Assembly: GCF_902167145.1 (NCBI RefSeq)
Contig: NC_050104.1
Span: 2,108,001-2,172,000, forward strand
Source of the DNA: Zea mays
Lineage: Eukaryota > Streptophyta > Magnoliopsida > Poales > Poaceae
DNA length: 64,000 nucleotides
Direction of reading: 5' to 3'
A program made the position numbers and the translations under genes. Positions 11,188 through 24,032 of this stretch are shown here, piece by piece. The notes under the pieces are model-generated. The model did not search any database. It was not told the origin of the DNA and saw only the letters and a program-made list of their open reading frames with translations. Positions within the stretch are counted from its first letter, which is position 1. Each line of letters opens with the position of its first letter.

Positions 11188-12953
11188 CTATTCTTGAACC
11201 AGATCGTGGCTATCATCTTCCGTAAAGTCTGGGCCTCTGCCTTCTGTTATCAGATCTTTGATCTCTTGAATTTTGACATCACCAATCTGACCCTTTCGTA
11301 TTTCTTGTTCTAAGGTAGGTTCCACCTCTATGGTCATTCCTTCAATATGAACACCTATCCTCAGATTGAGCTTCTCAAAATCTTCTGCTAACTCATCAGG
11401 TAATTGGGCTATAATAGCTACATGAACATGCTCTTCCAACTCAAGGCATCTGCAACCATATTAGCCTTGCCCGGATGATAGTGAATCTCCAAGTCAAAAT
11501 CCTTGATGAGCTCCAACCAACAGCGTTGCCTAAGGTTGAGATCCTTCTGAGTGAAGATATACTTTAAGCTCTTGTGATCAGTGTATACTTGGCACTTAGT
11601 CCCCATAACGTAATGCTTCCAAATCTTGAGAGCATGCACTACGACTGCCAGTTATAAGTCATGAGCGGGGTACTTCAACTCATGTTTTCTCAACTGGCGA
11701 GACGCGTAGGCGATGACATGTCCTTCTTACATAAGAACACATCCCAAGCCCTAGCGGCACACATCACAATACATGTTAAATCCCTTCTGCAGATCTGACA
11801 TAATCAACACTGGGGGTGACATTAACTTAAACCTCAGTTGGTTGAAACTCTCTTGGCATTCGTGAGTCCACTTAAACTCTTTCCTCTTCTCTAATAGTGA
11901 GGTCATAGGCTTCGCAATCTTGGAGAATCCCTCAATAAAATGCCGGTAATAACCCGCGAGTCCCAGGAAACTCCGAACCTCAGTGACTGTTTTTGGTATC
12001 TTCCAACCCACTATCTCCGTTACTTTAGCTAGATCCACTACGATTCCACCTTTAGAGATGATATGTCCAAGGAATGGTACTTCATCAAGCCAGAACTCAC
12101 ACTTGCTAAATTTGGCATAGAGTTGATTATCTCGTAGCTTCTGTAGCACCATCTGTTGATGTTCCTCATGATCACTATCATTCTTGAAATAAATGAGAAT
12201 GTCATCAATGAATACCACAACAAATCTATCAAGATACTACATGAACACCTTGTTCATCAGACTCATGAAGTAGGCTGGTGCATTAGTTAAGCCAAACGAC
12301 ATGACTGTGAACTCATATAGACCATATCGGATAGAGAAAGCCATCTTGGGAATATCAGATGGCCTAATCTTCATTTGGTGATAACCCGACCTGAGGTCAA
12401 TCTTAGAGAACACCCTAGCACCTCTCATCTCATCAAATAAATCTTCAATACAAGGTAGAGGGTACTTGTTCTTAATCTTGACATCATTAAGTGATATATA
12501 GTCCACACACATCCTTTGTGAACCATCCTTCTTCTGTACAAACAGAACCGGTGCTACCCAAGGTGAGGAACTCAGAAAAATGTACCCTGCTTCTTGCAAC
12601 TCCATTAATTGTTTCTTAAGTTCTTTTAATTCTTCCACTGATATCCTATATGACCTTTTTGAAATGGGAGCGGTACCAGGTAAGAGATCAATGACAAATT
12701 CAACTTCCCAATCTGGTGGCATTCTAGGTAACTCTTTAGGAAAGACATCTGGAAAGTCTCTAACAACTCGGATGTTTCTTCCCACAAATTTTCCATCAAC
12801 TAAATATATGGCGGGTCTGGTAGAGGCGGTTATGGTAATCTCAACTTCAAATCTTTCACCTTTGGAACTGGTGAGTTCTATAGTTCCCTTAGGTGTATAA
12901 CTGCCTTTGCTTTCCTTAACCAGGACATACCAAGTATTAGATCTATACTGCAT
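11188..12953 (-). pseudogene. Reverse transcriptase and RNase H of E2
   Basis: Minus strand from 12953. It reads [20 protein letters not shown], the RT fingers ([33 protein letters not shown]), [17 protein letters not shown] and, after a stop at 12237, the active site [13 protein letters not shown]. The connection and RNase H parts follow: [33 protein letters not shown] and [16 protein letters not shown], ending [16 protein letters not shown] at about 11440. Stops at about 11750 (RNase H start) again read TAG or TAA where CAG or CAA fits. The last part (11439-11188) is the linker into integrase. The enzyme would copy the element RNA into DNA; this copy cannot. Confidence 0.85.
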
Positions 12954-14308
12954 TCCTCTAATAATATAGGTGTAGACCAGAATTCCCTTCCCATAATTGT
13001 CAGTGTTAATTTGTGTGTCATATAATTTGCTTCAACATGCCCTTTATGGGTAATTACTACCAGTGGCTTTTGTATAATTTGAAGTGGTAATTCATTGGTG
13101 GTGGCATAGTGAGTAGAAATAAACGAATGTGTAGCTCCAGAATCAAATAATATGGCTGCAGGAATTGAATTAATGTAAAACATACCGATAACGATGTCAG
13201 CTCCATCAGCAGTAGCCTCGACACTGACTTGGTTGACTCTAGCAATGCTGAATCCCTTGCCAGAGGTGGGAGTCTGTTGCTTGTTCTTAGTGGGTGTGTT
13301 GGGATTCCCCATCGGACAAGCATTTGCATAGTGCCCAACCTGACTACACTTGAAGCATGTGGGGCTTGTTCTCTGTCCTGCGGGTCTCGTCGGGGTGCTA
13401 GTTGGGGCAGCCCGACAAGTGTCTGTGGAGTCCCCTGAGGTGCATACTGAGTCGGGCGCGGTCCTCCTCAAGGATGAGCTGGTGTACCTTGGGGCGGAAC
13501 ATAGCAAGGACGAATACTGCTGCTCCCCTGCCCCTGAGTAATGGCCTTCCTCTTTATTTCTCCCAGTTGAACACGCTTATGTTCAATAGCTAGAGGCTTG
13601 TCTAAGAGTCTCTGAAATGATGGGAAAGTGTGAGCAACCAGTGAATACTGACGTGGTCCATTGAGTCCCTCCATGAAGTGTTCTTGCTTTCTCTCATCAT
13701 CTGCAACTTCATCTGGAGCATACCGTGATATCTGAATGAATTTGTCACGGTATTCACTAATTGACATATTGCCCTATTTTAGTGACAGAAATTCCTTCTT
13801 CTTAATCTTCATCAGTCCAGCAGGAATGTGATAATTTCTGAACTGTGTAGTGAATTCTGCCCAGGTGATAGTATCAGCAACATCATGGGCAGCAGTGTAA
13901 GAATCCCACCAATCAGCAGCGGGTCCTTTAAGACGACCAGAAGTATAGAGTACCTTCTCTCAGTCAGAGCATTGAGCAATATTTAACATCTTCTCTACTG
14001 AATTTAACCAATCATCAGCATGTAATGGATCTAGAGAGCTGGCGAATGTAGGAGGTGCTCATGAACTCCCGGTGCTTGTCCCGGGGTGGAACTGGTGGTG
14101 GTGGAGGCATTGGTACTAGTTCCTGTCGAACCATTCTCTCTTGCCTCATTTCTTCCCACATCCCTTGCCTCTCCTGGCGCATCTCTTGGCGTTCCTGCCT
14201 CATCTGAGCTTGCATATCCATCATAGTATTTGCCATTTGTTGCAGCATCTGCATCTGGGCTGCAACCACTGGATCAGTCCTAGCCGGTGGAGGATTTGGA
14301 GGATTCAT
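12878..14308 (-). pseudogene. gag: gag and protease of E2
   Basis: It starts at 14308 with MNPPNPPPARTDPVVAAQMQ, followed by a Q/M/R-rich coiled coil and PPRDKHREFM. A frameshift near 14055 moves the core into another frame, where text such as DPLHADDWLNSVEKM and KGPAADWWDSY is visible. A TGA stands for CGA in the DREK motif, and a TAG stands for CAG before GNMSISEYRDKFIQISRYAP (from 13767). A second shift leads to the zinc knuckle CFKCSQVGHYANAC and the protease active site ILFDSGATHSFIS near 13100. The protease ends near 12878 and overlaps the RT frame, which is shifted by one base. Confidence 0.8.
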
Positions 14309-14860
14309 CTCTGCTTGCTATTGTCTAACAATCCTCCAGTTGTGGGGGTTGTCATGTAGATCGATTCCGTCTCCCTTCCTGGTATTCACCATCAGGGTTA
14401 GAAATACATGGTAAGATAGAATTGTAGATAAGACAAGTTATTGTGAGGCATAATCTTTTGGGGTTTTATTAACTAGGTAGATTAGTGTGTCACCTACTCA
14501 TACTAATTACCTTATGGTGGTACATGCTAGAATGCCCTGCTATACTATTTCAATCAATCAAAGAAGCAAATCAACCATTTACCATCAAAACAAACATCCA
14601 ATTACTTCAAGTAGAGAAAATAATTTTAATTTTGTCTTAGGTCCCCTATCTCTTTAGAGGGTCCTAAATGTAGGATTCCAAAGTGTGAAATCCTCCTTGT
14701 CTTAGAATAGAAAAGGTAAGAGTAATAAGAGTAGAACATTAGAAGGTGAGACAGGATCAAGAAAAGTATAGAAAGAATCAGAGTAAGGTAAGTAAATGAG
14801 GGTTTTGTCCAGGTCTATCTAAGTTTAGTCCTACAACCAACATTTCCTCTCTACCACTTC
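14309..14860 (-). other. 5' leader of E2 between LTR and gag
   Basis: About 550 bp with no coding signal. Next to the LTR the minus strand reads GTGGTAGAGAGGAAATG where these families usually have TGGTATCAGAGC (initiator-Met tRNA primer site). If that is the primer site it has decayed. Confidence 0.45.
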
Positions 14861-17800
14861 TGTCACACCCGAATTTAAGGGATAAAGCCGAGTGCGTCTC
14901 ATATGTGCGCCAAATAATAACATCACAAATAATGACAAAGTGTATAAACATAAATATCACAAGTATCATTATTACATAGCGGAAGTCTTACAAAATAAAT
15001 AATAACAATAAAACAATTTAAATATTATTCCTTGCCGCCATCAAGCTGACTGGGAGACGCCACCTAGATCAACTCGTACTCCTCATTATAGGGCTCCTCT
15101 TGGACCACCTGCTCTTCACGTGTGGGAGGGGTTATATATCGCAAGAGTGAGCTCACAAAAGATCATAGCTCAACAAGTTGTGGGAATAATGTGCATGAAC
15201 TCACCAAAGGTTGGAGTTCATGTGAAGTGTAAGGCTGATCAACAAATAATGGTTAAAGCTGAGCATTGCTTTTAATAAGTTGGTCAATTTTTATTAGCAG
15301 TTACTAAATGTAAGTAAATACCAAACCAGAGTAATAAATAGATCAAATTAATAATAAACCACAATGTGATGCAAATTACAAATTGAATTTAATTCCATAA
15401 ATTAATCATGTGAGTGTCTGAGCCGCCCATGACCGTGAGCACGGCTGATATACCAGTTTTACACTCTGCAGAGGTTGCACATCTTTACCCACAAGTCATG
15501 TTACCCATTTGCCAAGGGATCGCGACTTCCCATACACCTCTACTAAGGAAGCGAGGCAGGGTAACACTATGAGGCCTTTACAAAGTTCCACTAGCTTTAG
15601 AAAACCCGCTACAGTTTCTAGGAAGCTCCAATGCAGGGATCCCTCGCTTGACCGCCATCGTAGCAAAATCAACCCAAAGACCTCCGAACACTGACCACTC
15701 CCCTACTGCCCTTGCCCCTTTCGGGTAAGGTAGTCATCCACTAGCTTTCCTAATTGGTCAGCCAAGAGCGTCCCATACCACCCTTATGGTAGCACTATTT
15801 TCCCGGGTGGTTCTCCATGTTCCAATTAACAATATGATCTTATCATGAATAGTCAATAACAAATTGATATTAAAAGCATGATCATGAATAGTGTGTATCT
15901 CCATACCTAAAACCACATAAAGCAATAGCAGGTACTACCCAAAAATTCAGTGGTAAACAAGGTATAAAGAAGTCAAACTAGGGTAACCTATTGGGACCCA
16001 TCAAAATTAACCTATGTAGATCATAATGATTAAAAGGAACATTATTGGGTAAATAGAAGTGATCAAGGGCACAACTTGCCTTCAACGAGCTCCTGCTCAG
16101 CAGTCTCACCTGCTGAACACCGGGATCCTCTATGGCTTGCTCGTCTACTCGTAACAATACAAACAAGCATAGGATAACAGAAATTAACATCACACCAAAC
16201 AGCAAAACAGAATGCATGATAATATTCTACGCATCGTAACGTGATCGTAGGAACAAGAATCACTAAATTCAGAGTTATGGTTATCAAGTTATGAATTTCC
16301 AAAGTTATTAAGTGCTTGGTGTGGAATAAGTCAAGTGAATAATTTTAATCAAAGTTTCATGGCTAAATAGAGTTACTAGATGACAAACAATATTAAAACA
16401 AAATTAATGCAACTGGAATAGATTAAAAAAGAGTTAATATGAATTTTCTAGGGATTCAACAAGATTCTAGAATTATTTTTATATTAAAAATCATTTCCTA
16501 TATTCCTTTTTCCCATTTTCTCATGGCTCTGGACTGCGCACATGATTACTAAAGAGTACAGGGGCTATCACGCAAAAGTTCTAAGACTCAGGTTAACCCG
16601 ATGTGGAATGTGGGTTAAATGCGAATAAATCCAGGGTCTCTTTAGTAAAGTGGTTGGGTCGAAGGGGTATTTTCTTTTGTGAGCCGCCAGATCTACATCA
16701 GACCGCGAGGATCAAATCAACCATCATGTGAACCGGTACCCATTTATGACCGCAGGATCTGAGATCAACGACCCGGGAGTTTAAAGTTCTCTGATTGCCC
16801 CCCATACACACGATTTGAATCGGACGGCACATACCTGACCACGAAAGGGTATACGGACCTTCTAATCACAATCGTTCATCCATTGATCCATGGCGGAAGG
16901 GTCTTCTTCCCCCCGACACATCATCAGTGATGGAGAACACCCACCACGGTGGCACCATTGATGGTGAATCCCGCACGAGCGCTGGCGAGCTCTAAACCCT
17001 ACGCGATCATGCGCAAAACGGAAAGGGAAAAGTGGCGGGTAACAAGGTGGTGGCCATACCGCGGATTATGCACTCAGACGGCCCGACCACGGTTCCTTGG
17101 CGTCGGCGAGCAATTGAGGAACGAACGACTGGTTTCCGCCTCCCGAGGTGGTCGCGCACGAGCGGCACAACAAGGCGATCCTCCTGGGCGGTATCCCCAG
17201 GTCACGGTTACAGTGTAGCACGCGGTCGACGGTGGCGTGCCTTCACCGCCCTGGACACGGCGTTGGCGGTGACGATTTGGTTTCTGTGTTCACCCGCGCA
17301 AGAGGGTAGTTGAGGGGAGGAAAGGGGCGCTGGGGGTGTTCCTACTTACCCCCTGGGGTCTCGGTTCGGGATGGGAGGAGGGCGCCCACGATTTCCGACG
17401 ATGGCGGCAATCCTCGCGTGAGTCGGTGCGGAGAAGGGGAGCACACTTTTTGTACGGGCCCCACAAGGCAGCGATGGCACGCACACGTACTGAGGCTGGC
17501 ACGCGGGTCCGCATACCAGAGAAAGGGTGAGGAGCGAGCGCGAGCGTGCGGTTGACCGGTGGGCCCTACGTGTCGGCGCTAATCGGATATCTGGGCTGCG
17601 TGTATGAGTGGTTAGGTGGGCCAGGCAGGGAATTGGGCCCAGCTCCAGTTTCCTTTTTCTTTCTTCTTTTGCTTTTTATTTTCTATTTTCTTTTCTTTCT
17701 TTCCAAATTCAAACTAAAATTCCAATTTAAATTCAAATTTTGTGGCAAATTTGTCTTCACGTTAAATGTTCAATTTGAACATAGTATGGGATAAATCTAT

Positions 17801-18102
17801 TATCTATAAATTTATTTTGTCTTGTATAATATTTCTCTCTTTCCTTTTTCATATGTTATTTCAAATTTCCTAATTTACAAATTATATTAAATCCCCATTT
17901 TAGGTCTTAACATATAATTATATTAATATTATTAGTATTAAATGCACAAACACAAACTCTAGCATGATGCATAAATTATCTTTTGGTGTCCTTAGCTAAT
18001 TATTCACTCCAAGTATGGTTATTCCCAAGTGATAATGAGTAGAAGACAAAACACCTAATGAGATCAACCCTTTTTCTTATTATTTCCAAACTGGGCACTA
18101 CA
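14861..18102 (-). mobile_element. 5' LTR of chromovirus E2 (complete)
   Basis: 3242 bp. On the minus strand it starts TGTAGTGCCCAGTTTGG at 18102 and ends TTCGGGTGTGACA at 14861. It parallels 6601-9844 block for block, including the conserved block at about 15420-15830, the GC-rich part (16870-17640) and the pyrimidine and AT tract (17650-17720). Local differences and small indels separate the two LTRs. E1 protease sequence begins immediately after 18102. Confidence 0.88.
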
Positions 18103-19435
18103 ATACTGTAGCAACACATTCATTTATTACTACATCATGGGTAGAAGCGCATAATCTTCCAATAACCCCCATGTCAACACCAATTCAAATTGACTCAGCC
18201 GGTGGAAAAGTTCGAGCCGATAGTGTATGCTTGAATGTAAGTGTGGAAATAAAGGGAATAGAGTTTCTCGCAAACCTCATAGTGATGAGTACTAAGGGAA
18301 TAGATGTTATCCTAGGGATAAATTTGCTAGATAAGTACCAAGCAGTTATCAGCTGTGATAAGAGGACAGTGAAGTTGGTGTCTCCACTTGGAGAAGAAGT
18401 GGTGACTAAGCTAGTCTCACCCGAGCCAAATAAAGGAGGTTGTCACCAGATGGCTATTGATAGCATAGAGGTTGATCCACTTGAGACTATCAAGGTTGTG
18501 TCAGAATTTCCGGATGTGTTCCTTAAAGGTCTACCTGGTATGCCACCTGAGCGGAAAGTTGAGTTTGCCATAGAGCTTATTCTTGGCACCGCCCCCATTT
18601 CTAAAGGAGCCTACAGGGTATCTAGACCAGAGTTGGTGGAGCTCAAGAAGCAAATAGATGAGCTGTCTGAGAAAGGTTACAACAGACCGAGTACCTCACC
18701 TTGGGTTGTCCCTGTCCTGTTCGTGGAGAAGAAAGATGGCACTAGGAGGATGTGCATTGATTACCGAGCTCTGAATGAAGTCACAATCAAGAACAAGTAC
18801 CCCCTGCCCGGAATATAAGATCTATTCGGCCAGCTGAGAGGAGCCATCGTGTTTTTGAAGATAGATTTGAGGTCAGGATATCTCCAGCTCAGGATCCGAC
18901 CTTTGGACATCCCAAATACAACATTTATTACCAAGTATGGGCTGTATGAGTACACAGTTATGTCTTTGGGCCTGACGAATGCATAGTCTTCTTCATTTAT
19001 CTGATGAATAATGTATTCATGGATTATCTCGACAAGTTTGTGGTGGTGTTCATTGACGACATTCTCATATATTCTCAAAGTGAGGAGGAGCATGTGGATC
19101 ATCTGAAGATGGTATTGCAGAGTTTGCGAGAGCACCAGTTGTATGCAAAGTTGAGCAAGTGCGAGTTCTAGATTGATGAAATACTATTCTTGGGTCACAT
19201 TATAAACAAAGATGGATTGGCTATGGATCCGAAGAAAGTGGCAGACATTCTGAACTCGAAAGCACCAACAGATTTTCGAGGAATCAAGAGCTTCATTGGA
19301 ATGACTGGATATTATCAGTGATTCAATGAAGGGTTTTCAAAGATTGCGAGACAAATGACAACTTTGCTAGCAAACAAAGTTGAGTTCAAGTGGACCTAGA
19401 AGTGTCAAGAGGCCTTTGAAGCGCTGAAAGAGAAG
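18103..19435 (+). pseudogene. Protease and reverse transcriptase of E1
   Basis: Right of E2 the frame reads [10 protein letters not shown], the end of the protease active site whose catalytic Asp codon fell at the insertion, then [18 protein letters not shown]. From 18171 to 18815 it stays open through [49 protein letters not shown] and NKYPLPGI, stopping with TAA at 18816. Motifs continue with [17 protein letters not shown] one-base shift near 18984 follows GLTNA, then [18 protein letters not shown] (active-site FIDD). Stops interrupt KCEF-IDE (19170s), GYYQ-FNEG (19320s) and FKWT-KCQ (TAG at 19397). Confidence 0.85.
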
Positions 19436-19850
19436 TTGACTACATCGCTTGTCTTAGTCTTGCCTGATGTGCACAAGCCCTTCTCGATGTATTGCGATGC
19501 TAGCTACACTGTCTTGGGATGTGTATTGATACAAGAGGGAAGAGTTGTGGCTTACTCGTCTCGACAACTGAAGGTTCATGAGAACAATTATCAAATCCAT
19601 GACCTAGAGTTAGCAGCGGTGGTTCATGCGCTGAAGACATGGAGGCATTATCTGTACAGGCAGAAGTGCGGTGTTTATACAGACCACATGAGTTTGAAGT
19701 ACATATTCACCCAGTCGGAGCTAAATATGAGACATCGAAGATGGTTAGAGCTAATTAAAGACTATGAATTGGAAATCCACTACCATCCAGGCAAAACAAA
19801 CGTGGTTGCAGATGCTTTGAGCAGAAAGAGTCAAGTCAACATGGGTCGCT
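19436..19850 (+). pseudogene. RNase H of E1
   Basis: It continues from RT with [56 protein letters not shown] and [17 protein letters not shown], closing with [16 protein letters not shown]. The catalytic residues of the family (D in YCDAS, E in DLELAAV, D in YTDH) are present. The stretch is open for 143 codons, then a frame change near 19850 leads into integrase. It removes RNA from the RNA-DNA hybrid during reverse transcription. Confidence 0.85.
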
Positions 19851-19856
19851 CACCTG

Positions 19857-20710
19857 ATGCCTTATGAGTTGCCCAAAGAATTTGATAGGTTGAGCCTTAG
19901 ATTTTTTAATAACACGCGAGGAGTAACAGTTGAATTAGAACCCACCTTAGAGCGGGAAATCAAAGAAGAGCAAAAGAATGATGAGAAGATCAATGAAATT
20001 CGGCAGCTGATTCTAGAAGGAAGATGCAAAGATTTTCGGGAAGATGCAGAAGGCGTGGTATGGTTCAGGGACCGCCTGTGTGTTCCCAACGTTCAATCCA
20101 TTCGGGAGTTGATCCTCAAGGAAGCTCATGAGACATCTTATTCCATATATCCTAGAAGTGAGAAGATGTATTAGGATCTGAAGAAGAAATTCTGATGGTA
20201 CGCAATGAAAAGAGAGATCGCAGAGCATGTGGCTATATGTGACAATTGTTAGAGAATCAAAGCAGAGCATCAGAGGCCCGTAGGTTTGTTGCAGCCATTG
20301 CAGATTCCCCAATGGAAATGGGATGAGATCAGGATGGACTTCATAGTCGGGTTGCCTCGCAGTCGAGCCGGCTATGATTCCATTTGGGTAGTGGTGGACC
20401 GCTTGACCAAGTCAGTCCACTTCATACATATCAAGACTAGCTACAGCAGTGCAATATTGGCAGAACTGTACATGTCCCGGATCGTTTTTCTTCATGGTGT
20501 GCCAAAGAAGATAGTGCCAGACAGAGGAACTCAGTTCACCTCTCACTTCTGGCAGCAGTTGCATGAAGCTTTGGGTACAAATTTGAGTTTCAGTTCAGCT
20601 TATCTCCCGTAGACAAATGATCAAACTGAAAGAACTAATCAAGTCCTAGAAGATATGTTGAGAGCCTGTGCGTTGCAAGATAAGTTCGGATGGGATAAGA
20701 GGATACCTTA
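19857..20710 (+). pseudogene. Integrase of E1, 5' part, cut by the CACTA element
   Basis: Linker text LEPTLEREIKEEQ and GVVWFRDRLCVPN is followed by the zinc finger with stops at 20172 and 20250 (both TAG where CAG fits) and a TGA for Trp near 20193. The core reads PQWKWDEIRMDFIVGLPRSR, YDSIWVVVDRLTKSVHFIHI, KIVPDRGTQFTSHFWQQL and, after a TAG at 20610, TNDQTERTNQVLEDMLRACA. The frame ends at WDKRIPY where the CACTA element begins and resumes with AEFSYNNSYR at 29096. Confidence 0.85.
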
Positions 20711-21060
20711 CACTACAGGAAACGACTAAATTTTCGTGGGCCAAAAACCCACGAAAATAAGCCTAAACCGACGAAAATAGCCTATTTTCGTCGGCAGGCC
20801 GACGAAAATAGCCGCCGAAAATAAGTTCGACGAAAATAGGGAATTATTTTCGTCGGTACCGACGAAAACGACTTATTTTCGTCGGTTTCCCTAAGGCCGA
20901 CGAAAATAGTTGGTCGGCTGACTATTTTCGTCGGCCACTGAGGCCGACGAAAATAGGGACATAATTTTCGTCGGCCCTGGGTGGTGGCCGACGAAAATAT
21001 CTGGGCACGTATTTTCGTCGGCCACCACCCAGGCCGACGAAAATTCATGATACCCCCCAA
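20711..21060. repeat. CACTA terminal and subterminal repeats, left end
   Basis: After the terminal CACTACAGGAAA there are more than a dozen copies of TTTTCGTCGG or its complement CCGACGAAAA up to about 21045, often paired head to head (for example around 20790-20830 and 20960-21000). In En/Spm such subterminal motifs bind the TNPA protein and are needed for excision. Confidence 0.85.
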
Positions 21061-21303
21061 AAACAGATTGTTCTGCACCTTTTATTAATTCACAGCAAAA
21101 TAAACATATACACAATCATATATACAGATTTCACAAACAATACAGTTTTCACAAACAACATTCACAAGCAATTACATAATTGTTTCAAACATATTCCATA
21201 CATATAGTCCATATATAGTCCATACATAAACAAAGTCATTCCCTCCAGAACCATAAACAAAGTCTATACATATCCATACATAGTCCATAAACAAAGTCAC
21301 TAC
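21061..21303 (-). other. 3' untranslated region of the TNPA-like gene
   Basis: AT-rich sequence with repeats of CATATAGTCCATA and CATAAACAAAGTC type (21190-21300). No coding signal. Confidence 0.5.
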
Positions 21304-23915
21304 TCACTCCGGCGGGCTATGTGAGTTTTGGCCACTCCCTCCTCCGCCACCAGGAAGGTGGCCACTCCCTCCAGAACCATGGACGAGGAAGTCTTGGACG
21401 TTGACAGCACCCTCCGATCCCTGAGCATGTGACGCTGAACCCTGCAATTCATCAATCATTCAAATAAGGCTGTGTTTGGTCAATATTTGTATAAAACTAA
21501 ACATGGAACGTCACCTGTGATCCATGGTGAGGAGGAGGCTGTGCATGCATCCACGGGTACTGTTGTGCTGGCCACCCCTGAGGTGGTGGCACCCACCCCG
21601 TCGGTGGCGGTGCCATCCACGCTTGAAATGGTTGAGAGCCCGCCGGTGGCTGGAAGACCGGTGGCACCCATCCCGGGACTGGCTGCGATCCTTGGGGTGG
21701 TGGAGGTGTCCAAGTGCCTGGAGGTGCCTGCGTCCACCCAACACCAGTCCACTGTGGCTGCGACGCTGGAGCTTGTCCTGGCCACTGTCCCCATCCTTGT
21801 GCCTGCGAGCCATTTTTGATAATAAAAAAAGAGTTGCTATGGAATTGAAGTGTTCAGATAGTGTTACCTGGGGAGGGCGAAAAGCTGGCAAGTTCATATC
21901 AGGGCCGAGTCGAGTAGTCATTTCCTGCAAATGGATGAAACGTTAGAATCGCAACATTATACTTTGAATTCAATGACACGTGATGAGATAGATGAATTAC
22001 CTGAAAATAAGAAGTCATATACTGCGTCAGCTGTCCGACCTGCTCCTGCGCTGCTCGAGCCTGCTCCTGTGCTGCTCGAGCCTGCTCCTGTGCTGCCCGA
22101 GTCTCCTCCTCCAGCTGAGCCTCTCGAGCAGACTTGGAGGAGCGAGAACTCCCTGCCGAAGATGATGTTTTCCCTTGACCTAATGTCCTGTTGTACTCCA
22201 CAACGCCGGTGCCAAAGGCAAACCTGCATGATACACATAGTTGAGCCATTAAGTGGACACATTCTTGTTAATGAAATTGTCGAATCACAGACAACCACCT
22301 CACCTGCCATGCTTTCTACCCCCACCACTGTGGTACAACGCCGAGGCATCTAAGTCTGAATGCATCCAGTCGAAATCAGGCCCATGGCGTTGAGTCATTT
22401 CCTCCCCATATGCATTCTGCAAAGAAAGTTAGAGTTGGAGTTAGACACAAAACATGCAATTTAATTCGTAAATACAACTTGTTTACCATTTTCTCCCTTG
22501 CCGCCTCGCTGCATAGCTCATCAGGGTTCGCCGGATCAGGGCCACGGTGACCACGGACGTAAACCTCCATAAAACTTGGAGCAACTCCACTTTCAGCTTC
22601 CTGCATGAAAAAGAAGAGTTAAACCATAGAATTGTAATAGATGTAACATACAAGTTTGATTTATATACTTACCATGCGGCGTGCGGTACCAAGGTGTCCA
22701 TCGGCCCCGTATCTGTGCCCCGGTCCTTCAGTGCCACGGTTGGCACGGTGCTTGTTGGACTCTGCAATCCACTCAGGCGACGCCCATCTCTTAGCCAACC
22801 ACCTCCAGGCTTCCATGTCCTTCGCCAGCCAATCCACAACGCTCTCCAGGTACTGCTCCTCTGTGAGGTAGATCTCATTGGCCCCTAATGCTTTGCTCAT
22901 TTTCTGCCCCTTTATCTTCTTGTAGTAGTAGTTGACGGCCGCGATGCGAGCATTGTACATGGCATCCTTGATTACCTTATCAGCGCACTTCCGAAAGTGC
23001 CTCTTCACACGTGCCCACTGAGCCTGATCCTCCTCGATGTCATCCGGCAATTGGAACCTCCCCTACATATCAATGGAGAAGTTAAGTTAAAGTAAGATTA
23101 GGAGAAGCAATAATTCAGTGAATTGCTTATATACGAAAGTAAACTCACCCAGAACTCGTCCCACACAGCCACCTGACAAGTCCTTCGTTTTTTTTCCGAA
23201 CTTCCCCCTCCGCTACTGCTTTCCCCTGACTCCCCTGGCTCGACATAGTCCTTTAGACCCCAGTCAGCCCACTGCATAGCCGCGAACCTCTTGCCATTCA
23301 GCTCCACCATGCCAGGGTAGTAGAAGCGACAGAGGCTACCCAACACCGCGTTCACCTTGGGACGTCTGCCTGTACCGTCCCAAGTCAAGTCTTCCCATGA
23401 CCTACAAAAATTAATAAAACAAGTAAACTAGTGCAATCACGTTCACATTAAAAAATTAACACAACAGAAATAAGCCCCACCATTCTCCATGCGGCCGGAT
23501 GAGCCTCCTCTCGGCAGGTCTCGGACCAAGCGCATTGCTCTTCTTATACCTAAGTATACAAGTAAATTCAATATGATGAAATGATTAGAAACTAATATCA
23601 ATTAAACTAATATGCATAATAATACCTAAAGGACGTAGAAGCATCTGACGCGTCGCCCGCGCTGCCTGCCCCCATTGGGTCAACCTCCTCATCCTGCTCA
23701 CCCTCCTCATCCTGCTCACCCTCCTCACCCTGCACATGAGCATCCTGCTGAGGAGTCTCCTGCTCACCCTCCTCACCCTGCACTTCGTCTAGACAGTCGA
23801 GAAGTTGCTGCTGCCTCTGTCGGCTCTGTGAGGTGCCCTGAAAAAGCCCACTGCCCGAGCTGTCCTCGCTGGCCGCGCTGCCCCCACTCCTCCTCGATCT
23901 CCTATGCTTGAACAT
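21304..23915 (-). CDS. TNPA-like protein of the CACTA element (spliced, PF03004-like)
   Basis: Minus-strand gene assembled from open pieces with GT...AG borders. Exon 1 (23915-23626) starts MFKHRRSRRSGGSAASED and is acidic, with EEGEQDE repeats. Next come KKSNALGPRPAERRLIRPHG (about 23550-23485), GRRPKVNAVLGSLCRFYYPG (about 23400-23150), the central domain PDDIEEDQAQWARVKRHF with EQYLESVVDWLAKDMEAW (about 23060-22675), SGVAPSFMEVYVRGHRG (22600-22500), MTQRHGPDFDWMHSDLDASA (near 22400-22330), a QEQARAA heptad coiled coil (22220-22000), a proline, glutamine and tryptophan-rich region (21810-21520) and a glycine-rich end stopping at 21304. Order and content match plant En/Spm accessory transposases (Transposase_24). 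It probably binds the subterminal repeats. Exact internal borders are approximate. Confidence 0.75.
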
Positions 23916-24032
23916 GTTCAACTGTAGATAAATTAATGTCAAACCACAGTATATGAAACAAATAATATGAAAATTAATAATGTGGAAATTGGAATACATA
24001 GCTTAATTGATTAACTAAAAGAAACATACTAA

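Larger units (their letters stand above)
6601..18102 (-). mobile_element. Chromovirus E2 (Tekay/Del-type), inserted antisense in E1
   Basis: About 11.5 kb with 3.2 kb LTRs at 6601-9844 and 14861-18102. Minus-strand order: gag (14308-13060), protease (13060-12880), RT-RNase H (12953-11420), integrase (about 11400-10000) and chromodomain (about 10030-9918). It sits in E1 between the gag knuckle and the protease active site: E1 gag reads up to about 6600 and the protease sequence resumes at 18103. The left border has lost both the LTR tip and about 13 bp of E1. Visible differences between the two LTRs and multiple stops make this an old, inactive copy. Confidence 0.9.

Noticed and set aside
20782..21115. 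Frames with FSSA/TKI/YFRR repeats at the CACTA left end (and 28766-29011)
   Set aside because: They are translations of the CGACGAAAATA subterminal repeats and not a protein gene.
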